Source of the DNA: an uncultured Spirochaetaceae bacterium
GTDB lineage: Bacteria > Spirochaetota > Spirochaetia > Sphaerochaetales > Sphaerochaetaceae
Length of the DNA stretch: 64,000 nt
Direction: 5' to 3'
NCBI GenBank assembly: GCA_944389145.1
Contig: CALXLH010000023.1
Location: 1 to 64,000 of the forward strand
Each line of letters begins with the position of its first letter. The stretch's first letter is position 1. The notes beneath the pieces are model-generated. The model saw only the letters and a program-made list of their open reading frames with translations, did no database searches and was not told the origin of the DNA. Positions 54,947 to 63,466 of this stretch are shown here, in pieces. Made by a program: the position numbers and the translations under genes.

Positions 54947-55850
54947 CGTCCCCTTCTCCCAGAGGAGAATACCTGTCGAAGAAGGCAAGGATCGAGGATG
55001 TATCGAGATGGGTATAGATCTGGGTGGTGCGCACGTCGCTATGCCCAAGCATCTCCTGCACGCTCCTTATATCCGCGCCATGCTCTATCATATGGGTCGC
55101 GAACGAATGGCGCAGGGTATGTATGGTGGCATCGATGCCAAGCTTACCCACGGCCTCATGGAAACGCTTATGGGCAGCCTGTCGGGTGAGCCTTCCGCCC
55201 CTCCTGTTGAGGAACATCGCGCTCTCCCTGTCATTCTTCGCAAGACGCGGCCTGATATTCTCCAGATAGCTGTCCAGCGCCCCTGCCGCGATCTCGCCGA
55301 TGAATACGAGGCGCTCCTTATCGCGCTTGCCTATGACGGCTATCGTACGCTCATCGTGGTGGTAGGAGGAGACATCAAGCGCCACCGCCTCGGATATCCT
55401 CATGCCAGATGAGTAGATAAGCTCGAAAAGCGTGTAATCGCGCTCCGATAGTATATCATCGGATGGGAAGGAGGCAAGAAGCTCATCCACATCCTCCTCG
55501 CTGATTACGCGCGGGAGATGCACGCCGTCCTTGGGCTTCTCGACAAGGGATGCAGGATTCCTCTCCGTCAGCTTCCGCGATAGCAGGAAGGAATAGAATG
55601 ACCTCAGCGATGAGAGTATCCTTCCCTCAGTCCTCTCATCGATACCGTCATTGCGCCGCCTCGATATCAGATAGCCCTCTATCTCGGCGACGCCTGCATC
55701 GGAGAGGGAAGCAGAGGAATCGGCAAGATACGAAAGATACCGTGCCGCCTCCGCAGAATAAGCCTCCCGGGTCTTGTCCGAGAGGCGGCGTTCGAATGTC
55801 AGGCAGTCAGCGAACTCCCTCAGGAGTCCCTGATCCTCATTCCTCATCAT
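54933..55850 (-). CDS. xerD: Tyrosine recombinase XerD-type
   Basis: The catalytic set is complete: SSGMRISEAVAL (Arg), VIGKRDKERLV (Lys), [12 protein letters not shown] (His-x-x-Arg), LGHSDVRTTQIYTHL (His and Tyr). The 305-residue length and N-terminal core-binding domain are standard. It probably works with XerC (52.6-53.5 kb) in dimer resolution. It overlaps ftsZ by 14 bases, linking chromosome resolution to division at the level of the operon. Confidence 0.93.
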   Translation of the reverse strand: MMRNEDQGLLREFADCLTFERRLSDKTREAYSAEAARYLSYLADSSASLSDAGVAEIEGYLISRRRNDGIDERTEGRILSSLRSFYSFLLSRKLTERNPASLVEKPKDGVHLPRVISEEDVDELLASFPSDDILSERDYTLFELIYSSGMRISEAVALDVSSYHHDERTIAVIGKRDKERLVFIGEIAAGALDSYLENIRPRLAKNDRESAMFLNRRGGRLTRQAAHKRFHEAVGKLGIDATIHTLRHSFATHMIEHGADIRSVQEMLGHSDVRTTQIYTHLDTSSILAFFDRYSPLGEGDDGIS

Positions 55851-57102
55851 CGTGGCGTGAGTACCTCAGCACCGCAGGGATAGAATAGTCGCTCTGGCTG
55901 GAGCCGCGCTTTCCAAGCTGCATCTGCAGATCCTGCCATCTGTTGACCGTGATCGTCGCAGGATCCGAACCCTGCTTCTCCGGAGCCTTAGGCTTCGCCT
56001 CGCTCTCCTTCTCATGCTGCGGCGCCATCGCGGCGGCGGCCGCTGCAGCCTTCTCCTGAGGCTCCTCACGACGGCGGAAGATCTCGGTATCAGGCTCGAT
56101 GGAGACAGAGGCCTGCCTCTCCTCGAAACCGGTCGCGACGACCGTTACCTTTATCCTGTCGCCAAGGGACTGGTTATAGCTCTGCCCGGCGATGATGAGC
56201 GCATCCTCCGCGCAGTTCTCCGTGATAAGCTCAACCACATCCTGATACTCCTGGAGCGTAAGATCATCTCCGCCCGCAAGATTGACGAGAACCGACTTGG
56301 CGCCATCGATGCTGGCATTCTCAAGAAGAGGATTGGATATCGCGAGCCTGGCTGCATCGACAGCCCTGTTCGCCCCCTCTCCGAATCCCAGTCCTATGAG
56401 CGCATCGCCCTTACCCTTCATGACGGTCTTCACGTCAGCGAAGTCTATGTTGATCTCACCGGGCTCGGTGATGAGATCCGATATTCCCTGGACAGACTGA
56501 AGCAGGGCGCTATCAGCGATAAGGAATGCCTGCTTGATCGGCGTATTGTTCTCTACGACCTTGAGCAGATGCTGGTTAGGGATGAGTATAAGGGTATCGA
56601 CCTGCTTGCGGAGCTTCTCTATGCCCTGCTGGGCCAGAAGCAGCTTCTTCTTGCCCTCGAAGGCGAATGGAGTCGTGACGACAGCTACGGTAAGCGCGCC
56701 GCATGACTTCGCGATCTCCGCTACCACCGCCGCGGCTCCCGTTCCCGTTCCGCCTCCCATTCCGGCGGTGATGAAGATCATGTCAGAGTTCTCAAGCTCT
56801 GCCTTGATCTCCTCCTTGGACTCAAGCGCCGCCTTCTCTCCGATCTCCGGCACGCCTCCGGCTCCCAGGCCTCCGGTAAGCTCCTTGCCGATCGCTATCC
56901 TGGTCTGTGCATTGGAGCGCTGCAGCGCCTGGACATCGGTATTGAGCGCTACGAACGAGACCTTCCTGAGGCCTGACGCGATCATCCTGTTGACAGCGTT
57001 CCCTCCGCCGCCGCCTACCCCTACGACCTTGATTATCGTCGGAGCGGCCTCCTCTGCCGCAGTTGCATCCTCGATGTCGAAAATGTCAAAATCCATACCC
57101 AT
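55837..57102 (-). CDS. ftsZ: Cell division GTPase FtsZ
   Basis: The start at 57102 (MGMDFDIFDIED) follows AGAGGTG and lies ten bases after the ftsA stop. The longer reading from 57168 runs back into ftsA. The tubulin-like motifs are GVGGGGGNAVNRM, the GTP-binding GMGGGTGTGAA and NIDFADVKTVM. A variable linker is rich in Ala, Glu and Lys, and the conserved C-terminal peptide (DYSIPAVLRYSR) binds FtsA. At 421 residues it is slightly long because of the linker. It forms the Z-ring. Confidence 0.98.
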   Translation of the reverse strand: MGMDFDIFDIEDATAAEEAAPTIIKVVGVGGGGGNAVNRMIASGLRKVSFVALNTDVQALQRSNAQTRIAIGKELTGGLGAGGVPEIGEKAALESKEEIKAELENSDMIFITAGMGGGTGTGAAAVVAEIAKSCGALTVAVVTTPFAFEGKKKLLLAQQGIEKLRKQVDTLILIPNQHLLKVVENNTPIKQAFLIADSALLQSVQGISDLITEPGEINIDFADVKTVMKGKGDALIGLGFGEGANRAVDAARLAISNPLLENASIDGAKSVLVNLAGGDDLTLQEYQDVVELITENCAEDALIIAGQSYNQSLGDRIKVTVVATGFEERQASVSIEPDTEIFRRREEPQEKAAAAAAAMAPQHEKESEAKPKAPEKQGSDPATITVNRWQDLQMQLGKRGSSQSDYSIPAVLRYSRHDDEE

Positions 57103-57112
57103 CTTGCACCTC

Positions 57113-58345
57113 TCAAAATAGCTTTCCAAAGAAATTCCTGACCTTGCCCCCGATTCCCTTCTTGTCATTGGGACTCTGGCTGAGCGTCGGATTCTCCCTA
57201 TACTTCTTTGCCTCGATCCTCAGCAGCCCCAGAAGCGTCGAGTACCTGGGATCTATATACATCCTGTCAAGACCGTTTATCGCCTCAGGAAAGCCAATGC
57301 GCGCAGGTATCCTGAATATCTCGGAGGCAAGCTCCGTCGCACCGGAAAGCAGCGCACCGCCGCCAACCAGGATGATACCAGCGCCGAATGACCCGGCGAT
57401 CTCGTTCTTCTCAAGCTCTCCGGAGAGCATGGAGAAGATCTCCGCCATCCTTGGCTCTATCAGCTTCGCAAGCTCCTTCCGAGGAAGCCTGATGGACGGC
57501 TTGCCGCCGACGGCAGGCGTTACCACCATCTCAGAGTCGGGGATGGACGGAGTATGGCAGCATCCGTCGGATATCTTCAGCGATTCCGCAGCTGCCCTCG
57601 GTATCTGCAGCATGTATGCGATATCCCCGGTGACATTATCGCCGCCAAGCGGGATTCCTCCGCAGTAGACCGGAGCGCCGCCGACATAGGCGATCGCGTT
57701 GGTAGTACCCGATCCGATGTTTATTATCAGGGCGCCCATATCACGCTCATCCGGGGCAAGGACGACCTCGCTGTCCGCAAGGCTCTGCAGCACCATCCTC
57801 TGTACCTGCAGCCCGGCCTTCTGGACGCACTTGCGAAGATTCTGGCAGATCGATGACGAGCCGGTGACAAGCAGGACGCTGGTATCAAGCCGGTGGCCGA
57901 GCATATCTATCGGATCCTTTATGCCAGAGCGTGAATCCACCTGGAAATCCTGGACAAGCGTATGGATGATCTCAGTATCCTTAGGCAGCTCACGCGCCCT
58001 CGCGACATCGATCGATCTCCTTATATCCTCCCTCTTGATCTCCTGATCCTTGCTCTGGATACCGACGACGCCCGATGACTGGATTCCCCTTATATGATCG
58101 CCGCCGATGCCGAGTATCAGGGATGAGACCTCGCTTCCGGCCTGCAGCTCCGCATCGGAGATGACAGCATTTATGACCTTCAGGGTCTGCTCTATATTGA
58201 CGATAGATCCGGATCTTACGCCATCGCTGGCACGTTCCGCTATCGCCTCGATCATCAGCTGTCCGTCGCGAGAGACCGAGCCGATCGCCGCCCTCACCCA
58301 GCTTGTGCCTATATCAAGTCCAACAAGAGTCTTATCAGAAACCAA
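57113..58345 (-). CDS. ftsA: Cell division protein FtsA
   Basis: The start codon is TTG at 58345, close after the ftsQ-like stop, with AGGG upstream. The actin-like ATPase motifs are GLDIGTSWVRAAIG at the N-terminus, INIGSGTTNAIAYVGG and GIILVGGGALLSG. A C-terminal amphipathic membrane helix (KGIGGKVRNFFGKLF) anchors FtsZ filaments. At 410 residues it is normal. The 1C domain is present. It directly precedes ftsZ. Confidence 0.97.
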   Translation of the reverse strand: MVSDKTLVGLDIGTSWVRAAIGSVSRDGQLMIEAIAERASDGVRSGSIVNIEQTLKVINAVISDAELQAGSEVSSLILGIGGDHIRGIQSSGVVGIQSKDQEIKREDIRRSIDVARARELPKDTEIIHTLVQDFQVDSRSGIKDPIDMLGHRLDTSVLLVTGSSSICQNLRKCVQKAGLQVQRMVLQSLADSEVVLAPDERDMGALIINIGSGTTNAIAYVGGAPVYCGGIPLGGDNVTGDIAYMLQIPRAAAESLKISDGCCHTPSIPDSEMVVTPAVGGKPSIRLPRKELAKLIEPRMAEIFSMLSGELEKNEIAGSFGAGIILVGGGALLSGATELASEIFRIPARIGFPEAINGLDRMYIDPRYSTLLGLLRIEAKKYRENPTLSQSPNDKKGIGGKVRNFFGKLF

Positions 58346-58349
58346 CGCC

Positions 58350-58907
58350 CTACCCCTTCATACCTATGGAGAGCATATCCGCGCTCTCACTATATACATT
58401 ATCATCAATAGCCTCAGGGGTGGAAGATGCAGCCGCCTGAGCCGCTCCCCTCAGCACATCGAAATCAAAGCCGAAGAGCCTGTAGTACTCCATGGCCTCT
58501 TCGCTGATGATGGCCGCCGGATATACCTTCATCAGAGAAGGAAGATCGTCAAGGCTGACAGATGCAGAACCATCATCGAAGACAAGGACAGCATCGGATG
58601 GAGCAAGGGCAAGGACCCCACCATCGCGGAAGCCGAGATCCATCATCATGCCGCCATCGGCAAATGTCGATGAGACATAGTCGATATAATACAGCCGCGA
58701 GATCAGGGCCTCTGACCTCAGCCTCTCCTGTGATAGATAAGGCAGCCCCTTCAGGGGAAGGGAAAGCCGATACACGGAGGCAGTCGGCTGCATGGAGTAG
58801 CTGATCCTGTCTATGCGCGTCGTACCGATATAAGGAAGGGAGAGCGCCAGCGCGATGCCAAGCAGCAGCAGGACGGCGGCGGAGGCCTTCAGCTCAGGAT
58901 GCCTCAT
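58350..58907 (-). CDS. ftsQ: FtsQ/DivIB-position membrane protein (divergent)
   Basis: The 185-residue protein has one N-terminal membrane helix (about residues 8-26) and an extracytoplasmic part. That part contains a POTRA-like beginning (RLSLPLKGLPYLSQERLRSEALI) and a DivIB-like core (ALAPSDAVLVFDDGSASVSL). Assignment rests mainly on its place between ftsW and ftsA and its topology. It is shorter than usual FtsQ (about 250-280). It would bridge early and late divisome proteins. It overlaps ftsW by 14 bases. Confidence 0.7.
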   Translation of the reverse strand: MRHPELKASAAVLLLLGIALALSLPYIGTTRIDRISYSMQPTASVYRLSLPLKGLPYLSQERLRSEALISRLYYIDYVSSTFADGGMMMDLGFRDGGVLALAPSDAVLVFDDGSASVSLDDLPSLMKVYPAAIISEEAMEYYRLFGFDFDVLRGAAQAAASSTPEAIDDNVYSESADMLSIGMKG

Positions 58908-60075
58908 GAGCTTCCCTCCCCATCATATAGACCAGGCGATAGAGCATCACGGAAGAGAGTATCGTCATGGCCTCCTCCGAAAGCGAATAGCTGAAGAACG
59001 GCATCAGGATTCCCGGCAGGGGAAGAAGGCCTGATACATAGAGCATGTTGCATAGCGCCTTCAGGACGACCATGAGCGTCAATCCGAAGGCAAGCGAGGC
59101 TGACTTCTCCCTTTCCATCCCCATCCCTCTCTTCGAGGTCCTTATGCCGATGATCAGGAAGAGAACGAACATCAGCACCACGAAAGATGCCCCGGCGAGC
59201 CCAAGCTCCTCCACGAACACGGAAAAGATGAACTGGCTCTCAGGACTTGGCAGGACTCCGAGCTTATATACGCTGGACCCCAGCCCTAGCCCTGCGATCC
59301 CTCCGTCCGCTATCGCATTGACGGAAGCCGTGAGAGCCGCATCATAGAGCGATGGATCGGAAACAGGAAGCACGGATGAGAAGAGAGGAGAGAGCAGGGT
59401 CGGGAACAGCATTGGAAGGGCTCCTCCTGTGACAAGCATGAAGAGAAGGACCAGCAGAAGCGGGATCTTCCCCACCGAGCGCCGGCGCAGCAGGAGCAGG
59501 GTAAGCACCGATGAGAGGAGGTACCACGATATCCCTCCGGCAAGGAGAGAGAGGACAAGGAGCAATGCCGTGAACAGAGAGGAGAGGACGATCTTCAATC
59601 CCCTTCTCTCAGCCTCATCCTTCTCTGGCAGCAGGCAGGAAACGGTGAATATGATCCCCAGCAGCGCGACAGACGGGGCCTGGATGATCCTATAGCCTCC
59701 GATGACAAGGCTGGTGCCGTATGAGAAGCCTGGAATAAGCTGGAGGACGAGAAGTGCCAGGGAGAGAGGGATGAAGAGAAGATATCCCCGTTCCAGGGCG
59801 CTCCTGGGTATCAGGGTGAAAACGGCGCCGACGGCAAGGGAGACTGCGGCGACTATCGCCTGCCTCATGAAGAACCAGTAATGGGGCAATCCCAGATCGA
59901 CAGCCTTTGCGTATGACGCCGAATAGAGAGAGACAAGTCCCATGAGCGTAAGCACAAGGGAGATGCACAGGAACGTGAAAGGAGAAAAAGAGCCGGATGA
60001 ATCCTTCCGGCCCCCTTCTGCCTTGTATGTGATATCGTCGTAGCTTCTTTCAGAGATCAGGCGCGGCATAGTCAT
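58894..60075 (-). CDS. ftsW: FtsW-like SEDS protein lacking the catalytic aspartate
   Basis: The 393-residue protein has about ten membrane helices in SEDS order. The tenth-loop motif of FtsW normally reads LPEAHTDFIFAVIAEELG, whose Asp (Asp297 in E. coli) is essential for glycan polymerisation. Here it reads LPSPESQFIFSVFVEELG (275-292), with Gln281 at that place. The usual G-A-R-R-W-I...F-Q-P-S-E is GGYRIIQAPSVA. The protein is therefore a SEDS relative unlikely to make glycan strands. A perfect TATAAT (60078-60083, minus) lies just before its start and may be an internal promoter. Confidence 0.9.
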   Translation of the reverse strand: MTMPRLISERSYDDITYKAEGGRKDSSGSFSPFTFLCISLVLTLMGLVSLYSASYAKAVDLGLPHYWFFMRQAIVAAVSLAVGAVFTLIPRSALERGYLLFIPLSLALLVLQLIPGFSYGTSLVIGGYRIIQAPSVALLGIIFTVSCLLPEKDEAERRGLKIVLSSLFTALLLVLSLLAGGISWYLLSSVLTLLLLRRRSVGKIPLLLVLLFMLVTGGALPMLFPTLLSPLFSSVLPVSDPSLYDAALTASVNAIADGGIAGLGLGSSVYKLGVLPSPESQFIFSVFVEELGLAGASFVVLMFVLFLIIGIRTSKRGMGMEREKSASLAFGLTLMVVLKALCNMLYVSGLLPLPGILMPFFSYSLSEEAMTILSSVMLYRLVYMMGREAHEAS

Positions 60076-60099
60076 GGATTATACACGACAGGCGCCTCT

Positions 60100-60351
60100 T
60101 CAAATAGATGCGCTGAGCAGGAAATCTCCCTCAGCTTCCGGCAGGCCCGCCGCAACGGCTGCCCTGAGGGCCCTGCCTTCCCTATCCACATCGGTCATAT
60201 CAGCCTTGACGATCATCTCCGGATCCGATGTGCTCCGGGAGCCGATCTGCCATAGGGGAATCAGGGTAACGATGAAGATAAGCGATAGCATCGCAACGAT
60301 AAGGCACTTTACCGGCATCGTGATATTCCTGCTGACTTCCAGATCCTTCAT
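60100..60351 (-). CDS. ftsL: FtsL-position small membrane protein
   Basis: The 83-residue protein has a short cytoplasmic start, one membrane helix (MPVKCLIVAMLSLIFIVTLIPL) and a short external tail. Its place between rsmH and ftsW is where ftsL sits in dcw clusters. The external part lacks a leucine-zipper-like coiled coil, so the assignment depends on position and topology. FtsL normally links FtsQ/FtsB with FtsW/FtsI. Confidence 0.6.
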   Translation of the reverse strand: MKDLEVSRNITMPVKCLIVAMLSLIFIVTLIPLWQIGSRSTSDPEMIVKADMTDVDREGRALRAAVAAGLPEAEGDFLLSASI

Positions 60352-60363
60352 AATGCAAACCTC

Positions 60364-61254
60364 TTATATCCTTTCCACTACCCTTAGCTTCGCGCTGCGA
60401 GAAGGCGTGTTCTCTTCCTCTTCTTCCTGCGACGGCACGATAGGCTTCCTGGTGATGATGCGGATCTCGGCATCATCCTTTGCCGCCTCGTCCTTGAAGA
60501 ACCATTTCACTATCCTGTCTTCAAGGGAGTGGAAGGTAATCACTGCTATCCTTCCACCCCTCTTGACGACCTTGATAGCACTCCTCAAGGCTGGTTCGAT
60601 CCTAGAGAGTTCCCCATTGACTTCGATCCTCAAAGCCTGGAACGTCCGGGTTGCCGGGTGGATGCGCCCATATCTATACTCGCGCGGTACGGCTCGGGAG
60701 ATTATCTCCGCAAGCTCTGAGGAAAGCTCGATCTCCTTTTCCTGACGTCTCTCCACTATGGCCCGTGAGATCCGTCTGGAGTATCGTTCCTCCCCGTAGC
60801 GGTATATGACATCGGCCAGGGCCTCCTCCGAGTATCCATTGACTATGTCGGCTGCGCTTATCCCCTCGTCGGGATTGAGACGCATATCAAGCTTCTCATC
60901 GCGGCGGAAGGAGAATCCCCTCTCGCTCTCAAGATAATGAAACATGCTTATCCCAAGATCGAAGAGGATCGCATCAGCGCTGTCCGGTTTCGCCGACGCC
61001 AGGTATTCATCGAATGAGCATAGGACAGGGGTGAAACGGTCTCCGAACGGGCTAAGGCGCTCGATGGCCTTCCTCTGGATCACCCTGTCCCTGTCCAGCC
61101 CGATGACCCGCAGGTCAGGATACTTCGACAGGAAGAGCGACGTATGGCCACCCTCACCTGTGGTGCAGTCGATGAGGAGAGCTTGTCCCGAGGGGATCGG
61201 AAGGCTCTCAAGGACCTCTCTATGCATCACAGGATAATGGACGGCTTCCATCAC
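60364..61254 (-). CDS. rsmH: 16S rRNA (cytosine(1402)-N4)-methyltransferase RsmH (MraW)
   Basis: RsmH methylates C1402 of 16S rRNA in the ribosomal decoding site. The protein opens HYPVMHREVLESLPIPSG and has the SAM-binding DCTTGEGGHTSLFL, IGLDRDRVI, DAILFDLGISMFHYL, and the C-terminal GRIAVITFHSLEDRIVKWFF. At 296 residues it is normal. It overlaps mraZ by four bases (ATGA) and ends 12 bases before the ftsL-like gene. Confidence 0.97.
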   Translation of the reverse strand: MMEAVHYPVMHREVLESLPIPSGQALLIDCTTGEGGHTSLFLSKYPDLRVIGLDRDRVIQRKAIERLSPFGDRFTPVLCSFDEYLASAKPDSADAILFDLGISMFHYLESERGFSFRRDEKLDMRLNPDEGISAADIVNGYSEEALADVIYRYGEERYSRRISRAIVERRQEKEIELSSELAEIISRAVPREYRYGRIHPATRTFQALRIEVNGELSRIEPALRSAIKVVKRGGRIAVITFHSLEDRIVKWFFKDEAAKDDAEIRIITRKPIVPSQEEEEENTPSRSAKLRVVERI

Positions 61255-61703
61255 TCCTTCTCCTCATAAAGGCTCTGTGCCAGATCCGCGATCGACTCGT
61301 CAGCCTCGAATGCCTCATAGACATCGGGATTCCAGATCTCGACCGCGTAGCCAGTGCCCACGAGAAGAGCCTCTCCCTTGTTAGGCAGGGAAAAGGCCTC
61401 CCTGTCCTTCAAGGGAATATTGATCCTTCCAGAGCTGTCGATGTCGATATACTGCGCCGGTGATATGAGCTTTCTGATAAGGATGCGTTTCTTCTTATCG
61501 AGCATAGCCATTGGGGATGAGAGAATAGGCCCGGAAAACTCCTTCTCAAAATACTCAGGCGTCATCAGCATCAGATGATTTCCATCCAGTCCTGGAAGAA
61601 CTACTACAGTCTCGGATGAGAGCGCCGTGCGGAGCCTTGAAGGCAGGGAAAGACGACCCTTGTCGTCAAACCTTGCATTATAGACTCCTGTCAACAGCTG
61701 CAT
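61251..61703 (-). CDS. mraZ: Transcriptional regulator MraZ
   Basis: Two AbrB-like swapped-hairpin repeats are visible over 150 residues: NARFDDKGRLSLPSRLRTAL and QYIDIDSSGRINIPLKDREA. MraZ forms octamers or dodecamers and represses its own dcw operon by binding repeated TGG-containing boxes upstream. Such boxes with 10-bp periodicity are visible at 61708-61763. GGTGG precedes the ATG. It is first gene of the long division operon. Confidence 0.96.
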   Translation of the reverse strand: MQLLTGVYNARFDDKGRLSLPSRLRTALSSETVVVLPGLDGNHLMLMTPEYFEKEFSGPILSSPMAMLDKKKRILIRKLISPAQYIDIDSSGRINIPLKDREAFSLPNKGEALLVGTGYAVEIWNPDVYEAFEADESIADLAQSLYEEKE

Positions 61704-61707
61704 ACAT

Positions 61708-61774
61708 CCACCATTCTATGGGAATTTATCCCATTTCTTGCCACAACTCTACACCAACCTCCATTTCTTGGCAA
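61708..61774 (-). promoter_or_regulatory. Promoter and MraZ-box-like repeats of the division operon
   Basis: Minus-strand TTGCCA (61769-61774) and TAGAGT (61746-61751) are 17 bases apart. Counting along the minus strand, TGG trinucleotides fall at positions spaced 20, 10 and 20 bases (starting at 61763, 61743, 61733, 61713), in phase with a 10-bp period. CAAGAAATGG is repeated exactly 30 bases apart. MraZ operators in other bacteria are TGGGA-type repeats with such spacing. Confidence 0.6.
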
Positions 61775-62309
61775 GGAAGATTTACAAATATTATTAAGAA
61801 ATACACTTCTTCTTGGTAATGTCAGGAAAACCGGGCTATACTGCCCATCGCAGATACAAGCTGATCCAAGGATGGCACAAGATGATCGCCTATGCCTTCA
61901 CAGCGGCAGGAAGACGGCAGCATGAGGTCATGGCATCATGCCTCTGGGAATGCTGAAGATGCAGGCGATGCCTCAGCAGATGGCACGCTGAGACAGATGA
62001 TCGCGAAGGATTGCCAAGGCAGCTTATCGCGGGTCAAGGCAGAAGGATCATCCCCCTCCTTACTGATCCTCGCTGATGCCCTCTGCCCTTCCGGCCCATT
62101 CAAGGACGATATCATCATCAGGAGACCAGGCGGAGCTCAGCTCCTCCACGTCCCCATCCTTTCTTCCTTCATCGGTGCACATAGGATGGAATCTACACAT
62201 ATCCTCGGTATTGTGCAAGCTGTATTGCATATTCATGCATGTTTTGTTTCCAATACGTATTTTTATTCATAAAATTTGCAATTTTATATATCAAATTGCC
62301 ACATTAGCC
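61775..62309. other. 535-base intergenic region without a convincing gene
   Basis: Short ORFs exist: a 45-codon ORF from ATG 61819 on plus, and a 40-codon minus-strand ORF ending near 62057. Neither has a Shine-Dalgarno or a recognisable protein. No tmRNA, RNase P, 6S or SRP RNA signature was found. The first 400 bases are as GC-rich as coding DNA. The last 130 are strongly AT-rich and contain GCAATTT/AAATTGC (62278-62299), probably regulatory for the TRAP operon. A decayed gene or an unrecognised small RNA is possible. Confidence 0.45.
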
Positions 62310-62339
62310 TTGACATGATGGCAACCTATCCTTGATGAT
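62310..62339 (+). promoter_or_regulatory. Putative promoter of the TRAP operon
   Basis: A perfect TTGACA (62310-62315) is followed after 18 bases by GATGAT (62334-62339, four of six). The leader would be about 90 bases. Confidence 0.45.
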
Positions 62340-62434
62340 AGTACCATGCATATATAGAAATACCATCATATTCCCTTTATATGCAATCAGATAATTGAAT
62401 GATTCCACGGGTTCGCCCGTATCAAGGAGGGACA

Positions 62435-63391
62435 ATGAAGAAGACAATAGCTCTATTGGTCGTCATGGTGCTTGCTCTTTCCGCACCGCTGATGGCATCG
62501 GGAAGCAATGAGACGCTCAGATTCGGAACAGGCGGAGACCAGGGAACCTACTATGGCTTTGGAAACATCCTCGCCCAGAGGGTTTCCTCCGAGACGGACA
62601 CGAAGGTCACCGCCGTCGTAAGCGCTGGCAGCCAGGATAACATCGAGATGATGGATATGGGCAGCTACCAGCTCGGCTTCGTCCAGTCGGATGTGATGAG
62701 CTATGCATATAACGGCACGAACCTCTTTGCCGAGACCGGTGCGATCGATGGCTTCTCAACAGTCGCGGCACTCTATCTCGAGCAGGTTCAGATCGTGACG
62801 CTTGATCCGAACATCAACACGGTCGCAGACCTCAAGGGAAAGACGGTCTCGATCGGATCATCCGGTTCAGGCGTATACTACAATGCCCTCGATATCCTCG
62901 GTGCATACGGCATCACCGAAAGCGATATCTCCCCGACATACCAGAGCTTCGGTGACAGCGTAGACGCGCTTCAGGATGGAAAGATCGATGCGGCATTCGT
63001 CGTGGCAGGCGCCCCGACCGTGGCCGTATCCACGCTCGCAAGCACGCATAAGGTACGTCTTGTCTCCATCGATGATGAGCATATCGCGAAGCTTCTTGAG
63101 ACATCACCCTACTACACGCCTTACACGATCAAGTCCTCCGTTTACGGCACGGATTCTGATTGCCAGACCGTTGCCGTGGCGGCTGTCGTGATCGCGAACA
63201 ACACCGTTTCCGAGGATGCGGTCTATGACTTCGTCTCCACGGTGTTCAATGACAAGGCCGAGATCGCGAAGAGCCACGACAAGGGCAACGAGCTCGATCT
63301 CGCTTTCGCATCATCAGTTACGAACGTGCCATATCATCCAGGTGCCGCAAGGTACTTTGCTGAGCAGGGAATCGAGGTTCCGACGAACTGA
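62435..63391 (+). CDS. TAXI-family TRAP transporter solute-binding protein
   Basis: The ATG at 62435 follows AAGGAGGG and starts the signal peptide MKKTIALLVVMVLALSAPLMA. The reading from 62399 is longer but unlikely. The 318-residue mature protein has the TAXI pattern (RFGTGGDQGTYYGFGNILAQR, VSAGSQDNIEMM, LGFVQSDVMSYAYNG, GKTVSIGSSGSGVYYNALDIL). TAXI proteins bind organic acids or amino acids such as glutamate in the periplasm and deliver them to a fused TRAP permease, which follows. Confidence 0.93.
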   Translation: MKKTIALLVVMVLALSAPLMASGSNETLRFGTGGDQGTYYGFGNILAQRVSSETDTKVTAVVSAGSQDNIEMMDMGSYQLGFVQSDVMSYAYNGTNLFAETGAIDGFSTVAALYLEQVQIVTLDPNINTVADLKGKTVSIGSSGSGVYYNALDILGAYGITESDISPTYQSFGDSVDALQDGKIDAAFVVAGAPTVAVSTLASTHKVRLVSIDDEHIAKLLETSPYYTPYTIKSSVYGTDSDCQTVAVAAVVIANNTVSEDAVYDFVSTVFNDKAEIAKSHDKGNELDLAFASSVTNVPYHPGAARYFAEQGIEVPTN

Positions 63392-63410
63392 GATGGCATC
63401 CGGAAGATGC

Positions 63411-63440
63411 GGGGCTGTCGAAAGGCAGCCCCTTATTTCT
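63411..63440 (+). terminator. Partial terminator between binding protein and permease
   Basis: A 7-bp stem GGGGCTG/CAGCCCC with an 8-base loop is followed by TTATTTCT, 20 bases after the binding-protein stop. It would give more binding protein than permease, or stabilise the upstream mRNA end. Confidence 0.6.
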
Positions 63441-63466
63441 ATATACGATTTCAATAGGAGAAAGAC

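Noticed and set aside
61892-62272. 126-codon plus ORF in the intergenic gap
   Set aside because: There is no Shine-Dalgarno, its composition drifts along the frame, the end runs into AT-rich DNA and no motif is recognisable. It is described only as part of the unexplained gap.
62278-62299. Rho-independent terminator (GCAATTT/AAATTGC)
   Set aside because: The stem is AT-rich and lacks a following T-run on either strand. It is more likely an operator or chance palindrome.
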